A stretch of 64,000 nt of DNA from Acidimicrobiia bacterium (GTDB lineage: Bacteria > Actinomycetota > Acidimicrobiia > Acidimicrobiales > Aldehydirespiratoraceae): NCBI GenBank assembly GCA_003231645.1, contig QIIW01000082.1, forward strand, positions 1 to 64,000, in the 5' to 3' direction. The notes beneath the pieces are model-generated. The model did no database searches. It was given only the letters and a program-made list of their open reading frames with translations, and was not told the DNA's origin. This document shows, piece by piece, positions 27,040 through 35,854 of the stretch. How positions within the stretch are numbered: the stretch's first letter is position 1; the number at the start of each line of letters is the position of its first letter. The position numbers and the translations under genes are program-made.

Positions 27040-27177
27040 TCAGGCCGCGTGACGTTCGTCTCGACCGACGGCGATCGCCTCGGCAAATGACTGGTCATCG
27101 ATGTCGAACCCCGAGTCGGGCCACTCGATCGAATCGATCGACTCGCGCTCGCCGACGAACATTTCACGACTTCGCAT
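27040..27177 (-). CDS. Possible small acidic protein
   Basis: In the 409-bp gap between adenosine kinase and pepN, a 45-codon frame starts at ATG 27177 (RSREMFVGERESIDSIEWPD at its start) and ends at 27040. It is acidic with no membrane segment and no family I recognise. The frame is open upstream but composition changes there. The ribosome-binding site is weak, so it may not be real. Confidence 0.35.
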   Translation of the reverse strand: MRSREMFVGERESIDSIEWPDSGFDIDDQSFAEAIAVGRDERHAA

Positions 27178-27365
27178 GGGCACACCCACTTTCGAATCGT
27201 CGGATTTTTCGCTTCCGGCCTCCATAGAAGCGCAAATTCGTGTTACACGGGTGTCATTTGCTTTACGTTCCGGTGTCAAGTCGGGTCTCGGCGAGCCGAC
27301 CGCCGCGATCTGCGCCGGATTTACGGCGCTAGCCTGCTTCGAGCCGACGACTGGAAGCTGTGCCC
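27178..27365. promoter_or_regulatory. Promoter-containing intergenic region upstream of pepN
   Basis: This stretch is clearly more AT-rich than its surroundings. It holds GTGTTACAC (27239-27247), followed by a GTGTCATTTGC stretch, and TTGACA on the minus strand at 27274-27279 (seen as TGTCAA). The second could be a -35 box toward the small ORF or adenosine kinase, but no convincing -10 sits at the right distance. The remaining 83 bp (26957-27039) of the gap show nothing I can name. Confidence 0.35.
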
Positions 27366-29900
27366 ATGACCGTGCGTGACGCCGCAACCGACCCCCGGCT
27401 TCCCTCCGGTGTTTCCCCTCGCCACTACGAAATAGAACTCCGCCTCGACATCGCCACGACATCATTCACAGGCCGTGTGACCATCGAGATCGACTGTGGG
27501 CGGGTTACCGACGAGATCGTCTGCAATGCCGCCGATCTCGCGGTATCCGAACTCACCCTCGAGGTCGACGGCGTCTCATCGAGCCCGCGGTTCCGTCTCG
27601 ATGCCGACACCGAACGCCTCCACGTCCATACCGACGAGTCTCTACCCGCCGGCCCGGCCAGGCTCATGATCGAGTTCAGCGGCACCCTCAACAACATGCT
27701 CAGGGGCTTCTACCGATCGACCTACATCGACCGCGATGGCGCCGAGCAGGTCATGGCCGCCACCCAGTTCCAGTCGACCGACGCCAGACGCGCCTTCCCC
27801 TGCTGGGATGAACCCGCCTACAAGGCCACCTTCCAGTCCACCCTCGTGGTTGACCCCGATCACCTGGCGGTGTCCAACACCGCGATCGTGTCGGACACCA
27901 TCGACGTCGATGGTCTGCGGCGCGTGCGGTTCGCCCCGACGATGCCGATGTCGACCTACCTGGTCGCCTTCGTGGTCGGGCCACTCGAGGCCACCGATCC
28001 GATCGATGTCGGCGGAGTGCCGGTGCGAGTCGTCCACCGGCCCGGTCAGGGCCATCTCACGGGATTCGCCCTCGAAGTCGCCCGCCACGCCCTCGCTTTC
28101 TACGAGGACTACTACGACATCGCCTATCCATCCGACAAACTCGACCTCGTGGCCGTTCCCGACTTCGCGTTCGGGGCGATGGAAAACCTCGGTTGCGTCA
28201 CGTTCCGTGAGGTCCTGCTTCTGGTCGACCCCGAAGGTGCCAGCCAACCCGAACGACAGAGGGTGGCTGACGTGATCAACCACGAACTGGCCCACATGTG
28301 GTTTGGTGACCTGGTCACCATGAAGTGGTGGGAGGGCATATGGCTCAACGAGGCCTTCGCCACTTTCATGGAAACCGCCTGCTCCGACCACTTCCGCCCC
28401 GACTGGGGTGTGTGGACCACGTTCGGCCGGGCACGTGCCGCTGCGTTCGACACCGACGCCCTTCGTGCCACGCGGCCAATCGAGTACCCGGTCGTCTCGC
28501 CCGAGCAGGCCGAGGCGATGTTCGACATCCTCACCTACGAAAAGGGAGCGTCCACCGTCCGCATGCTCGAGCAATACCTGGGAGAGACGGCGTTCCGCGA
28601 CGGGGTCCGCCACTATCTGCGCACCCACTCCCACTCCAACGCCGACACCGGTGACCTGTGGGAATCTCTCGAGCATGTCACCGGTGAACCCGTCGGCCGG
28701 ATCATGCGGAGCTGGATCTTCCAGGGTGGGTATCCCCTGGTGAGCGTCGACGGGACCTCCCACGGCGTGAGGTTGAGCCAAGCCCGCTTCACTCTCGATC
28801 CGGAAGCCGGCGATGAACGCCGGTGGAACATCCCGCTCCGGATCCGCGCCAGCGCCGACAAGACATCGTCGGCTCGAAGCGTTCTCCTCGACACGGCTTC
28901 GATCCAACTCACCGGCCCCGACCACGACATCGTCACCGCCAACGCCGACGGCTCCGGGTTCTACAGGGTCGAACTCGACCCGGTGATGCTCGAGCGGATC
29001 TGCGCCGGTGGCGGTGAAGACCTCAACGCCCCCGAGCGGCATGCACTGGTTGATGATGCCTGGGCCCTCACCCTGGCCGGGCGACTCGACGCCGCCTCCT
29101 ACCTCGCTCTGGCCGAAAGCTTCGCGTCCGACCCCGACCTCACCGTCTGGCAGGCGCTCTCCGTCGGATTCGCCGGACTCACCCATTTCATCGATACCCC
29201 CACCGAGTCCGCCCTCAGGACCAGGATCGCCGAAGTCGTACGGCCCGCCGCCGACACGCTCGGTACCCAGCCGCCCAAGGGCGACAGCGACCGCACCCGC
29301 GAACTGCGTGCCACCCTCATACGCCTGATGGGCACCGTCGGAAACGATTCCGCCACGATCGCCGAATGTCGACGCCTGATCGATCACCCCGACCCCACCA
29401 TCGCGGCCGCGGCATTGTTCGTCGTTGCCCACCACGGCGACAACGACGACTTCCGACGCATTCGCGACGCGTGGCAGAACGCCGACGACCCCCAGAGCGA
29501 GCAACGAAACCTGCGATCTCTCGCCGACTTCCCCGATGCCCGGTTGGTCGGCTCCATCCTCGCTGACACGATCAACGGTGGCGTAAGAAGCCAGGACGGC
29601 CCCTATCTGATCCGACGTGCTCTCATCAACCGGCACGCCGGCTTGGCCACCTGGGCCTTCGTGGAGCACAACTGGGGTGCCATCAACGAGACCTTCCCGA
29701 GCAACTCGATCTCACGAATGCTCGAAGGAATCGTCGCCCTCGACACCCCCGACGACGCCCGACGAGTAGCCGAATTTCTCGCGGCCCACCCGGTGCCTCA
29801 AGGTGAGAAGCCGATCGCTCAACACCTCGAGAGCCAGCAGATCAACGTTGCCGCCCGTCAGCGCGAGACAGAGCGCTTCTCGGCGTGGATCGCGTCATGA
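27366..29900 (+). CDS. pepN: Aminopeptidase N (M1 family)
   Basis: Zinc metallo-aminopeptidase of 844 residues that removes N-terminal residues from peptides in the cytoplasm. The exopeptidase motif GAMEN is in DFAFGAMENLGCVTF, the zinc motif HExxH in NHELAHMWFGD, and the third ligand Glu in WLNEAFATF, all correctly spaced. A C-terminal helical ERAP1-like domain follows. The length and layout match actinobacterial PepN. Start ATG 27366 is preferred; GTG 27360 is in frame two codons earlier. The gene is followed 41 bp later by a metallophosphoesterase. Confidence 0.96.
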   Translation: MTVRDAATDPRLPSGVSPRHYEIELRLDIATTSFTGRVTIEIDCGRVTDEIVCNAADLAVSELTLEVDGVSSSPRFRLDADTERLHVHTDESLPAGPARLMIEFSGTLNNMLRGFYRSTYIDRDGAEQVMAATQFQSTDARRAFPCWDEPAYKATFQSTLVVDPDHLAVSNTAIVSDTIDVDGLRRVRFAPTMPMSTYLVAFVVGPLEATDPIDVGGVPVRVVHRPGQGHLTGFALEVARHALAFYEDYYDIAYPSDKLDLVAVPDFAFGAMENLGCVTFREVLLLVDPEGASQPERQRVADVINHELAHMWFGDLVTMKWWEGIWLNEAFATFMETACSDHFRPDWGVWTTFGRARAAAFDTDALRATRPIEYPVVSPEQAEAMFDILTYEKGASTVRMLEQYLGETAFRDGVRHYLRTHSHSNADTGDLWESLEHVTGEPVGRIMRSWIFQGGYPLVSVDGTSHGVRLSQARFTLDPEAGDERRWNIPLRIRASADKTSSARSVLLDTASIQLTGPDHDIVTANADGSGFYRVELDPVMLERICAGGGEDLNAPERHALVDDAWALTLAGRLDAASYLALAESFASDPDLTVWQALSVGFAGLTHFIDTPTESALRTRIAEVVRPAADTLGTQPPKGDSDRTRELRATLIRLMGTVGNDSATIAECRRLIDHPDPTIAAAALFVVAHHGDNDDFRRIRDAWQNADDPQSEQRNLRSLADFPDARLVGSILADTINGGVRSQDGPYLIRRALINRHAGLATWAFVEHNWGAINETFPSNSISRMLEGIVALDTPDDARRVAEFLAAHPVPQGEKPIAQHLESQQINVAARQRETERFSAWIAS

Positions 29901-29941
29901 CGCCCGCTCACACTCCGGGTCCTCTCGGCCGATAGCACACC

Positions 29942-31189
29942 GTGGCCTTCACCCTCCCGTTCACGGCACTACCTGCGATCGAAGTATTCGCCGTCGATCA
30001 CGATGGCGCCCAGATCGCCTGGCGTGGTCTCCCGGCCGGAGTCCTCGCCGCCGTGGTCGGCGACAAGGAGATGCTGCTCGGTGAGGCCGGCCGCCCCGGC
30101 GTCGGGGAGATCCGCGGGCTGGCCGCCGGGTCGTCTCATCGTGTCGATCTCTACGTCGGGCGGATACTCACCAGCCGACTCACGATCGACATCCCGCCAA
30201 GGCTTCCCGGGCGTCTTCTCTTGAAGATCGCGACCATCAGCGACATGCACCTCGGCGAGGAGACGTTCGGACTCACCAGAACGATGCGCGACCGGACCGA
30301 GGCGACCGACCATTATCCGCTCCGCTGCACGCTGGCCGCGGTTCGCGAAGCGAAGTCGTGGGGGGCCCAGTTGATCGTGTTCAAGGGCGACATCACCCAA
30401 TCCGGCCAGCCGGTCCACTGGGACCTGTTCGACCGTGTCCTCGATGAACTCGACGTGCCGATCATGGCGGTGCCCGGCAACCACGACGTGGTCGGGATCA
30501 AAGGTTCGATCGACCATCGTCGAGCGCTTGAACTTCGCGGGCTCGACAGCCACGAAGTCCAGATCCGTGACCACGGCGCCACCCGGGTGATCGCCGTCGA
30601 CTCCACGATCCCCAGGAAGGGGTCAGGCACCTTCCACGGACGATTCGACGCACTGATGTCGGCGGTCGACACCGACCAACGCGTTCTCATGTTCACCCAC
30701 CACCACTTCGAATACACCCCCGTCCGCTATTTCTGGCCACCGGGAGTTCGTTCGACCGAGTCGGCCGGAGTCCTGGAAGCGTTGGCCGGCGTGAATCCCG
30801 ACATCCTCATCTCGTCGGGGCACACCCATCGGAACCGCTCACGCACCACTGCCGGCCTGTTGGTGACCGAGGTCGGATCGGTGAAGGATCACCCAGGCGT
30901 GTGGGCCGGCTACGAGGTCCATCAGGGTGGGGTTCGCCAGACCGTCAGACGAGTCGCCGAGCCATCCTGCGTCGAGTGGACCGACCGCACCAGCACGGCA
31001 GTGGTCGGTGTGTGGGGCCGCTGGTCACCCGGTTCGATCGACCAGCGCTCGGTGAGTCATCTGTGGACGAGAGCCCCGAGGGGCGAACCATCGCCGGCAT
31101 CGGAACCCGACGTGTCGGCCGGCCACCGTGCCGTGGCCGGAGGGTCGCAGGACAACCGAACCGGGCAGCCGAAGCCGAGAGCCGGCTAG
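29942..31189 (+). CDS. Calcineurin-like metallophosphoesterase
   Basis: A 415-residue protein whose central domain carries all five metal-binding blocks of the metallophosphoesterase fold: [33 protein letters not shown] and SSGHTHRN. About 90 residues precede the catalytic domain and look like a small beta domain; a 90-residue Pro/Ser/Arg-rich, probably disordered tail follows. The substrate is unknown; cyclic-nucleotide phosphodiesterases and related enzymes share this layout. No signal peptide. It ends in a 4-base convergent overlap with ribH. Confidence 0.85.
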   Translation: MAFTLPFTALPAIEVFAVDHDGAQIAWRGLPAGVLAAVVGDKEMLLGEAGRPGVGEIRGLAAGSSHRVDLYVGRILTSRLTIDIPPRLPGRLLLKIATISDMHLGEETFGLTRTMRDRTEATDHYPLRCTLAAVREAKSWGAQLIVFKGDITQSGQPVHWDLFDRVLDELDVPIMAVPGNHDVVGIKGSIDHRRALELRGLDSHEVQIRDHGATRVIAVDSTIPRKGSGTFHGRFDALMSAVDTDQRVLMFTHHHFEYTPVRYFWPPGVRSTESAGVLEALAGVNPDILISSGHTHRNRSRTTAGLLVTEVGSVKDHPGVWAGYEVHQGGVRQTVRRVAEPSCVEWTDRTSTAVVGVWGRWSPGSIDQRSVSHLWTRAPRGEPSPASEPDVSAGHRAVAGGSQDNRTGQPKPRAG

Positions 31190-31644
31190 CCCTGAGTGAT
31201 GAGCCCGGCCATCTCCACCGCGGCCAGCGCCGCGTCGGATCCCTTGTTGCCCGACTTGGTGCCGGCACGCTCCACGGCTTGATCAATCGTGTCGGTGGTC
31301 AACACACCGAAGATCACCGGTACGCCCGTGTCGATGCCTGCGGCCGCGATTCCCGATGCGGCCTGCGAGCACACGTAGTCGAAATGAGGGGTCGCTCCCC
31401 TGATCACCGCCCCCAGGCAGATAACGGCGTCAACTCCCGACCCGGCTCTCAGCTTGGCCACCATCGGCAACTCGAACGCACCCGGAACCCAGGTGAGGTC
31501 GATGTCGTCGTCACCGACACCGAGTCGCATGAGCATGTCGTGGGCGCCGTAAACGAGCTCACGCACGATCGCGTCGTTGAAGCGGGCAGCAACGATGCTG
31601 ACCCGCAGCCCCGATCCGTGGAGGGTGTTGTGTCGCTCGATCAT
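31186..31644 (-). CDS. ribH: 6,7-dimethyl-8-ribityllumazine synthase
   Basis: Condenses the ribBA product 3,4-dihydroxybutanone phosphate with the ribitylaminouracil intermediate to make the riboflavin precursor. The 152-residue subunit has [46 protein letters not shown] with the catalytic His, and the C-terminal [19 protein letters not shown]. It is last in a ribE-ribBA-ribH operon; ATG overlaps the ribBA stop by 4 bases. No ribD lies nearby, so the deaminase/reductase step is encoded elsewhere. Confidence 0.96.
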   Translation of the reverse strand: MIERHNTLHGSGLRVSIVAARFNDAIVRELVYGAHDMLMRLGVGDDDIDLTWVPGAFELPMVAKLRAGSGVDAVICLGAVIRGATPHFDYVCSQAASGIAAAGIDTGVPVIFGVLTTDTIDQAVERAGTKSGNKGSDAALAAVEMAGLITQG

Positions 31645-32879
31645 GAGATCTCCGATTCGTGGGCATCGGACGGCTGGATGTGCAGGTCGTGGCCCATACG
31701 ATTGCGCTTGGTCTCGAGGTATCGAATGTTCTCCGGGTTGGGATCTATCTCGATCGGCACCCGCTCGGTGATCTCGAGGCCATAGCCTTCGAGCCCGCCG
31801 AACTTGGTCGGGTTGTTGGTCATCAGCCTCATGGCACTGACCCCGAGGTCGGCCAGAATGTTGGCACCCACGCCATATTCGCGAGAATCCACGGGGAGGC
31901 CCTGAGCCGAGTTCGCGTCGACCGTGTCGAGCCCGTCATCCTGAAGCGCGTAGGCACGGATCTTGTGGGCTATGCCGATGCCGCGGCCCTCATGGCCGCG
32001 CAGGTAGACGAGCACACCCCTTCCCTCCTCACCGATGCGCTGGAGGGCAAGCTGTAGTTGCGGCCCACAATCACAACGGGTGGACGCCAGGATGTCGCCG
32101 GTGAGACATTCGCTGTGGACTCTGACCAACGGCGGTTCGCCACCATCGACATCGCCCATCACGTAGGCCACATGCTCGACGCCATCGAGAACGGACCGGT
32201 AGGCGTGGGCCATGAACTCGCCGTAGGCGGTAGGGATACGAGCGGCCGCGAAGTGCTGAACCAGTTTCTCGCTGCGGCGACGGTAGCGGATCAGATCGGC
32301 GATCGAGATGAGTGACAGGCCGTGCTCGTCGGCGAACCTGCGGCAGTCGGGCAACCGCATCATCGTTCCGTCCTCGTTGACGATTTCGCAGAGCACCCCC
32401 ACCTCGGGCCGACCGCTCATGTGACACAGGTCGACCGCGGCTTCGGTGTGGCCCGCCCGCTTGAGCACTCCACCGGGGCGGGCCCTCAACGGGAAGATGT
32501 GTCCGGGACGCGAGAACTCGCGAGGATCGGAATCGGAGTCGGCCAACGCCCGGACGGTGCGGCTGCGATCGCCGGCCGAGATGCCGGTGGAGTTGCCGGC
32601 GATCAGATCAACCGTGACGGTGAAGGCCGTGCGGTGCGATTCGGTGTTCTCGTTCACCATCAGCGGGAGCCTGAGACGATCGGCGGTCTCGTCGCGCATG
32701 GGGGCACAGATGACGCCACTCGTGTAGCGGATCATCAGCGCCATCTTTTCCTCGGTCATGGCATCGGCCGCGATGATCAGATCGCCTTCGTTCTCACGGT
32801 CCTCGTCGTCGACGACCACGAGAAACTCACCGCGACGGAACGCGTCAAGCGCATCTTCGATGGGGTCGAGCTGGGTCAT
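31641..32879 (-). CDS. ribBA: Bifunctional 3,4-dihydroxy-2-butanone 4-phosphate synthase/GTP cyclohydrolase II
   Basis: A 412-residue fusion supplying both branches of riboflavin synthesis. The N-terminal half (about 1-205) has the DHBP synthase acid loop [34 protein letters not shown] and GHTEAAVDL. The C-terminal half is GTP cyclohydrolase II with zinc ligands in [19 protein letters not shown] and the [11 protein letters not shown] loop. Both sets of active-site residues look intact. Starts overlapping the ribE stop (ATGA) and its own stop overlaps the ribH ATG. Confidence 0.97.
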   Translation of the reverse strand: MTQLDPIEDALDAFRRGEFLVVVDDEDRENEGDLIIAADAMTEEKMALMIRYTSGVICAPMRDETADRLRLPLMVNENTESHRTAFTVTVDLIAGNSTGISAGDRSRTVRALADSDSDPREFSRPGHIFPLRARPGGVLKRAGHTEAAVDLCHMSGRPEVGVLCEIVNEDGTMMRLPDCRRFADEHGLSLISIADLIRYRRRSEKLVQHFAAARIPTAYGEFMAHAYRSVLDGVEHVAYVMGDVDGGEPPLVRVHSECLTGDILASTRCDCGPQLQLALQRIGEEGRGVLVYLRGHEGRGIGIAHKIRAYALQDDGLDTVDANSAQGLPVDSREYGVGANILADLGVSAMRLMTNNPTKFGGLEGYGLEITERVPIEIDPNPENIRYLETKRNRMGHDLHIQPSDAHESEIS

Positions 32880-33487
32880 GGCTGCCCTCCTTGGAGAGTG
32901 GGCCGGATCAGGCGTTCGACGTACTTCGCCAGAACATCGGCTTCGATGTTGACCAGGTCGCCGGCGTGCCTGAGGCCGAGCACGGTCACCTCATGAGTGT
33001 GGGGAATGACCGCTGTGGAGAATGTGGTGGGCGTGATCGCCGTGACAGTGAGGCTAACCCCGTCGATCGCCACCGAGCCCTTCTCGACGATGTAGTCGGA
33101 CAGAGAGCCGGGCAGCTCGAACTCGTAGAGCCAGGATCCGTCCGGGAGCCCGTCGACGGACACCACCGCGGCCGTGGCGTCTATGTGCCCTTGTACTACG
33201 TGGCCACCGAATCTTCCGGCGGCCGACAACGGCCGCTCGAGATTGACCCGATCGCCGGGGCCGAGTCGGCCGATGTTGGTCCGGCTGAGGGTTTCCGGGA
33301 CGGCATCGGCCGCCCACCATCCGTCGCCCATGTCGACCACGGTGAGGCAGCAGCCGTTGACGGCCATCGACGACCCGATCTCGACATCGGCGAGAACGAC
33401 CTCGGCACCGACCTCGACACGCGCCCCGCCCCCACTGGGGACCAGGCCACGAATGGTTCCCATCTCTTCCACGATCCCTGTGAACAT
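32876..33487 (-). CDS. ribE: Riboflavin synthase, alpha subunit type
   Basis: Dismutates two ribityllumazines to riboflavin and its pyrimidine co-product. The 203-residue protein has two lumazine-binding barrels, the first starting MFTGIVEEMGTI and the second at about residue 98 with RFGGHVVQGHIDA. I start it at ATG 33487 because MFTGIVEE is the invariant N terminus; an in-frame ATG at 33508 would add seven residues. It opens the ribE-ribBA-ribH operon, 62 bp downstream of ribF. I saw no FMN riboswitch in that gap, which is too short for one. Confidence 0.95.
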   Translation of the reverse strand: MFTGIVEEMGTIRGLVPSGGGARVEVGAEVVLADVEIGSSMAVNGCCLTVVDMGDGWWAADAVPETLSRTNIGRLGPGDRVNLERPLSAAGRFGGHVVQGHIDATAAVVSVDGLPDGSWLYEFELPGSLSDYIVEKGSVAIDGVSLTVTAITPTTFSTAVIPHTHEVTVLGLRHAGDLVNIEADVLAKYVERLIRPTLQGGQP

Positions 33488-33549
33488 TCCCGGAACACTT
33501 CCTGTCATCTAGACGATCGAGTCGATGCCGAACTCGGCCGGAGCGCAAT

Positions 33550-34497
33550 TCACGCCACACCCAACGCCCGGCGGGCCGCGTCGACATCGGTCTTCAGTTG
33601 GGCCACCAATTGATCGACGCCCTCGAACTTCCGCTCGCTGCGGAGAAACACCGTGAACACGACCGACATGGTCTCACCGTAGAGGTCACCGTCGAAATCG
33701 ATGACATGGACCTCGAGCAGCGACTGGCCGGCGTCGTCGTAGAACGTGGGTCGCCGGCCGATGTTGATCGCGCACGGATGGCACGAGCCGTCCTCTCGGG
33801 TGCACCAGCCGGCATAGACCCCGTCGGCCGGCCAGGCCATCAGCATCGGAACCGGGATGTTGGCGGTGGGAAAGCCGATCGCCCACCCACGCCGGTCCCC
33901 GTGCTGCACCTCGCCCCGAACTTCATAAGGTCGGCCCAGCATGGCGGCGGCCCGCTTCACGTCGCCACCGGCCAGGGCTCGGCGGATTGCCGTTGACGAC
34001 ACCGGCTCGCCGGCATCGGCGTCGTGTCGGATCAGCTCGAGCGGGTAGACCTCGAACCCCCATATCTCACCGAGGCGCGCCAACTCCTCGACGTTGCCGC
34101 TCCGGCCCTTGCCAAAGTGGAAGTCCTCTCCGACCACGACAGCCTTGGCGTGGAGAGCATCGAAAAACACCTGCTCAACGAACTTGTCGGGCGGCGTTGC
34201 CGCCCGCGCTTCGTCGAACTCGATCACGTACGCATAGTCGATGCCCTGGGCCGCGATGAGTTCGAGTTTCTGATCGAGCGTGGTGAGCAGCCGCGGTGCA
34301 CTCTGAGGCCGCACGACGTGCGCTGGGTGCGAATCGAAGGTGACGACCGCCGAGGCGACGCCAAGACGATCGGCGACCTGGCGGACGCAGCGGAACACTT
34401 CCTGATGCCCCAGATGGACGCCGTCGAACACCCCGATGGTGGCGGCGACCGCCAGCGACGAAGGCAGGTGGTCCAGCTGATCATGGAGAGTTTCCAC
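33550..34497 (-). CDS. ribF: Bifunctional riboflavin kinase/FAD synthetase
   Basis: Converts riboflavin to FMN and then FAD. The N-terminal nucleotidyltransferase has ATIGVFDGVHLGHQEVF (the GxFDxxHxGH motif), VVTFDSHPAHVV, GEDFHFGKGRSG and the SSTAIRRAL segment; the C-terminal kinase domain has GWAIGFPTANIP, the DGVYAGW segment and CAINIGRRPTF. At 315 residues it is complete. Sitting directly upstream of the ribE-ribBA-ribH genes and downstream of truB, it links the translation cluster to the flavin genes. Confidence 0.96.
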   Translation of the reverse strand: METLHDQLDHLPSSLAVAATIGVFDGVHLGHQEVFRCVRQVADRLGVASAVVTFDSHPAHVVRPQSAPRLLTTLDQKLELIAAQGIDYAYVIEFDEARAATPPDKFVEQVFFDALHAKAVVVGEDFHFGKGRSGNVEELARLGEIWGFEVYPLELIRHDADAGEPVSSTAIRRALAGGDVKRAAAMLGRPYEVRGEVQHGDRRGWAIGFPTANIPVPMLMAWPADGVYAGWCTREDGSCHPCAINIGRRPTFYDDAGQSLLEVHVIDFDGDLYGETMSVVFTVFLRSERKFEGVDQLVAQLKTDVDAARRALGVA

Positions 34498-34557
34498 TCG
34501 CGAGAACCTCCGTTGTCCCGTCGGGAACGCTATCGCCGAGGGCCATCGGCCCGTCGC

Positions 34558-35442
34558 TCAGCGAGGTATCACCACCATCGGCTTGAGCCCACGCGGATGG
34601 CGCTCGTAGACGGCCAAGAGTCCTCCCGACGCTTCGAACACCGCCCACGGCCCGGCCGCCCCGTGCACCCCCAGCCTCTCCGGGGACAGGACACGACCGT
34701 GACCGACCTCGATCGCCACATCATCGTTGACGGTGACCGCCGCGAGATGCCGAACGGCAACCGACACCGGAAGCAGGCTTGGAGTCTCCATCTGGTCGGC
34801 CCCGGCCAGCGTGAAACTGCCGACGGCCGTGCGGCGAAGATTACGAAGATGCGCCCCACCACCGAGGGCGACCCCGAGGTCGGCGGCGAGAGAACGGACA
34901 TATGTCCCCGATGAGCAATCAACCTCGCAGCGCCACACACCCGCGTCCTCCGCGACCGGGGCGACCTCGAATCGGTGGACGGTGACCGGGCGGGGCGGTC
35001 GCTCGATCACCTTGCCCTCGCGGGCGAGTTCGTGGAGCCTGCGGCCCCCGATCTTCACCGCCGACACCATGGGTGGAATCTGTTGTATCGGACCGGTCAG
35101 CGCGGCTACCGCCGACCTCACGTCCTCGTCGCTGATCGCGGACATGTCGTGGGTGGCCGTGACCTCGCCTGATGCGTCGAGCGTGTCGGTCTCGGTGCCG
35201 AGGACGATCTCGCCGACGTAGGACTTTGGGAGTTCGGTCATGAATCGGAGCAGACGGGTCGCCTTGCCCACACCGAGGACGAGAACCCCCGTGGCATCGG
35301 GGTCGAGGGTGCCGGAGTGACCGACCCGGCGCGTCCCGAGGATCCCTCGGCTCTTGGCCACCACATCGTGGCTGGTCCATCCGGCCGGCTTGTCGATGAC
35401 GACCACGCCATCGACACCGGGGTCAGGTCCTCGTCTCGCCAT
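34558..35442 (-). CDS. truB: tRNA pseudouridine-55 synthase
   Basis: Makes the universal pseudouridine 55 in the T-loop of tRNAs. The catalytic Asp lies in GHSGTLDPDATGVLVLG; DKPAGWTSHDVV, SYVGEIVLGTETDTLD and SSGTYVRSLAADLG are the other TruB blocks. Length 294 residues, including a C-terminal PUA-like domain (GVHGAAGPWAVFEASGG). The open frame extends to 35580, but ATG 35442 gives the normal N terminus and leaves a 20-base overlap with rbfA. Part of the nusA-infB-rbfA-truB cluster. Confidence 0.96.
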   Translation of the reverse strand: MARRGPDPGVDGVVVIDKPAGWTSHDVVAKSRGILGTRRVGHSGTLDPDATGVLVLGVGKATRLLRFMTELPKSYVGEIVLGTETDTLDASGEVTATHDMSAISDEDVRSAVAALTGPIQQIPPMVSAVKIGGRRLHELAREGKVIERPPRPVTVHRFEVAPVAEDAGVWRCEVDCSSGTYVRSLAADLGVALGGGAHLRNLRRTAVGSFTLAGADQMETPSLLPVSVAVRHLAAVTVNDDVAIEVGHGRVLSPERLGVHGAAGPWAVFEASGGLLAVYERHPRGLKPMVVIPR

Positions 35443-35812
35443 CGACTGGACCGCGCAGCAGCTCTTCGATTCGTTCGGCCGAGCGAAGCGTGTCGTCGGG
35501 ACGGAATCGCAGCTCCGGAACACGACGCAGCCGTGTCTGGGCCCCAACCTCACGACGAAGGCGCCGCGTGTGCTCCTCAAAGGCCTCGATCACGTTCGGA
35601 TCGCCGTCACCGTCGAGGGTCGTGAACCAGATCACCGCCCGAAAAAGGTCACGGTCGACCGTGACCCCGGTGATCGAGGTCAGCGCGAGGCGTTCGTCGT
35701 CGATCTGCTCGAGTTCCTCGGCAACGATACGCCGGATCAGCCCACCGACCCGCGCCGACCGGTTGGCCGACTGCGGATTGGCCGCATGCCTGGATCTTCC
35801 GTGTCGTGGCAT
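35423..35812 (-). CDS. rbfA: 30S ribosome-binding factor A
   Basis: Assists maturation of the 16S rRNA 5' end and cold adaptation of 30S subunits. The 129-residue protein has the RbfA KH-like fold: RSARVGGLIRRIVAEELEQI at the N terminus, SITGVTVDRDLFRAVIWF and TRLRRVPELRFRPDDTLR near the end, the last being the family signature. It overlaps truB by 20 bases and follows infB after 42 bp, as is usual. Confidence 0.93.
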   Translation of the reverse strand: MPRHGRSRHAANPQSANRSARVGGLIRRIVAEELEQIDDERLALTSITGVTVDRDLFRAVIWFTTLDGDGDPNVIEAFEEHTRRLRREVGAQTRLRRVPELRFRPDDTLRSAERIEELLRGPVDGETRT

Positions 35813-35854
35813 CAGACCTCCGCGAAGCCATACCGGCGAACCGGCCGGGCCGGA

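Noticed and set aside
27642..29669. A 675-codon open frame antisense to pepN
   Set aside because: The pepN strand has all M1 motifs; the antisense frame is open because of codon bias in GC-rich DNA and resembles no protein.
33488..33549. FMN riboswitch before ribE
   Set aside because: The gap to ribF is only 62 bp and lacks the conserved RFN-element blocks.
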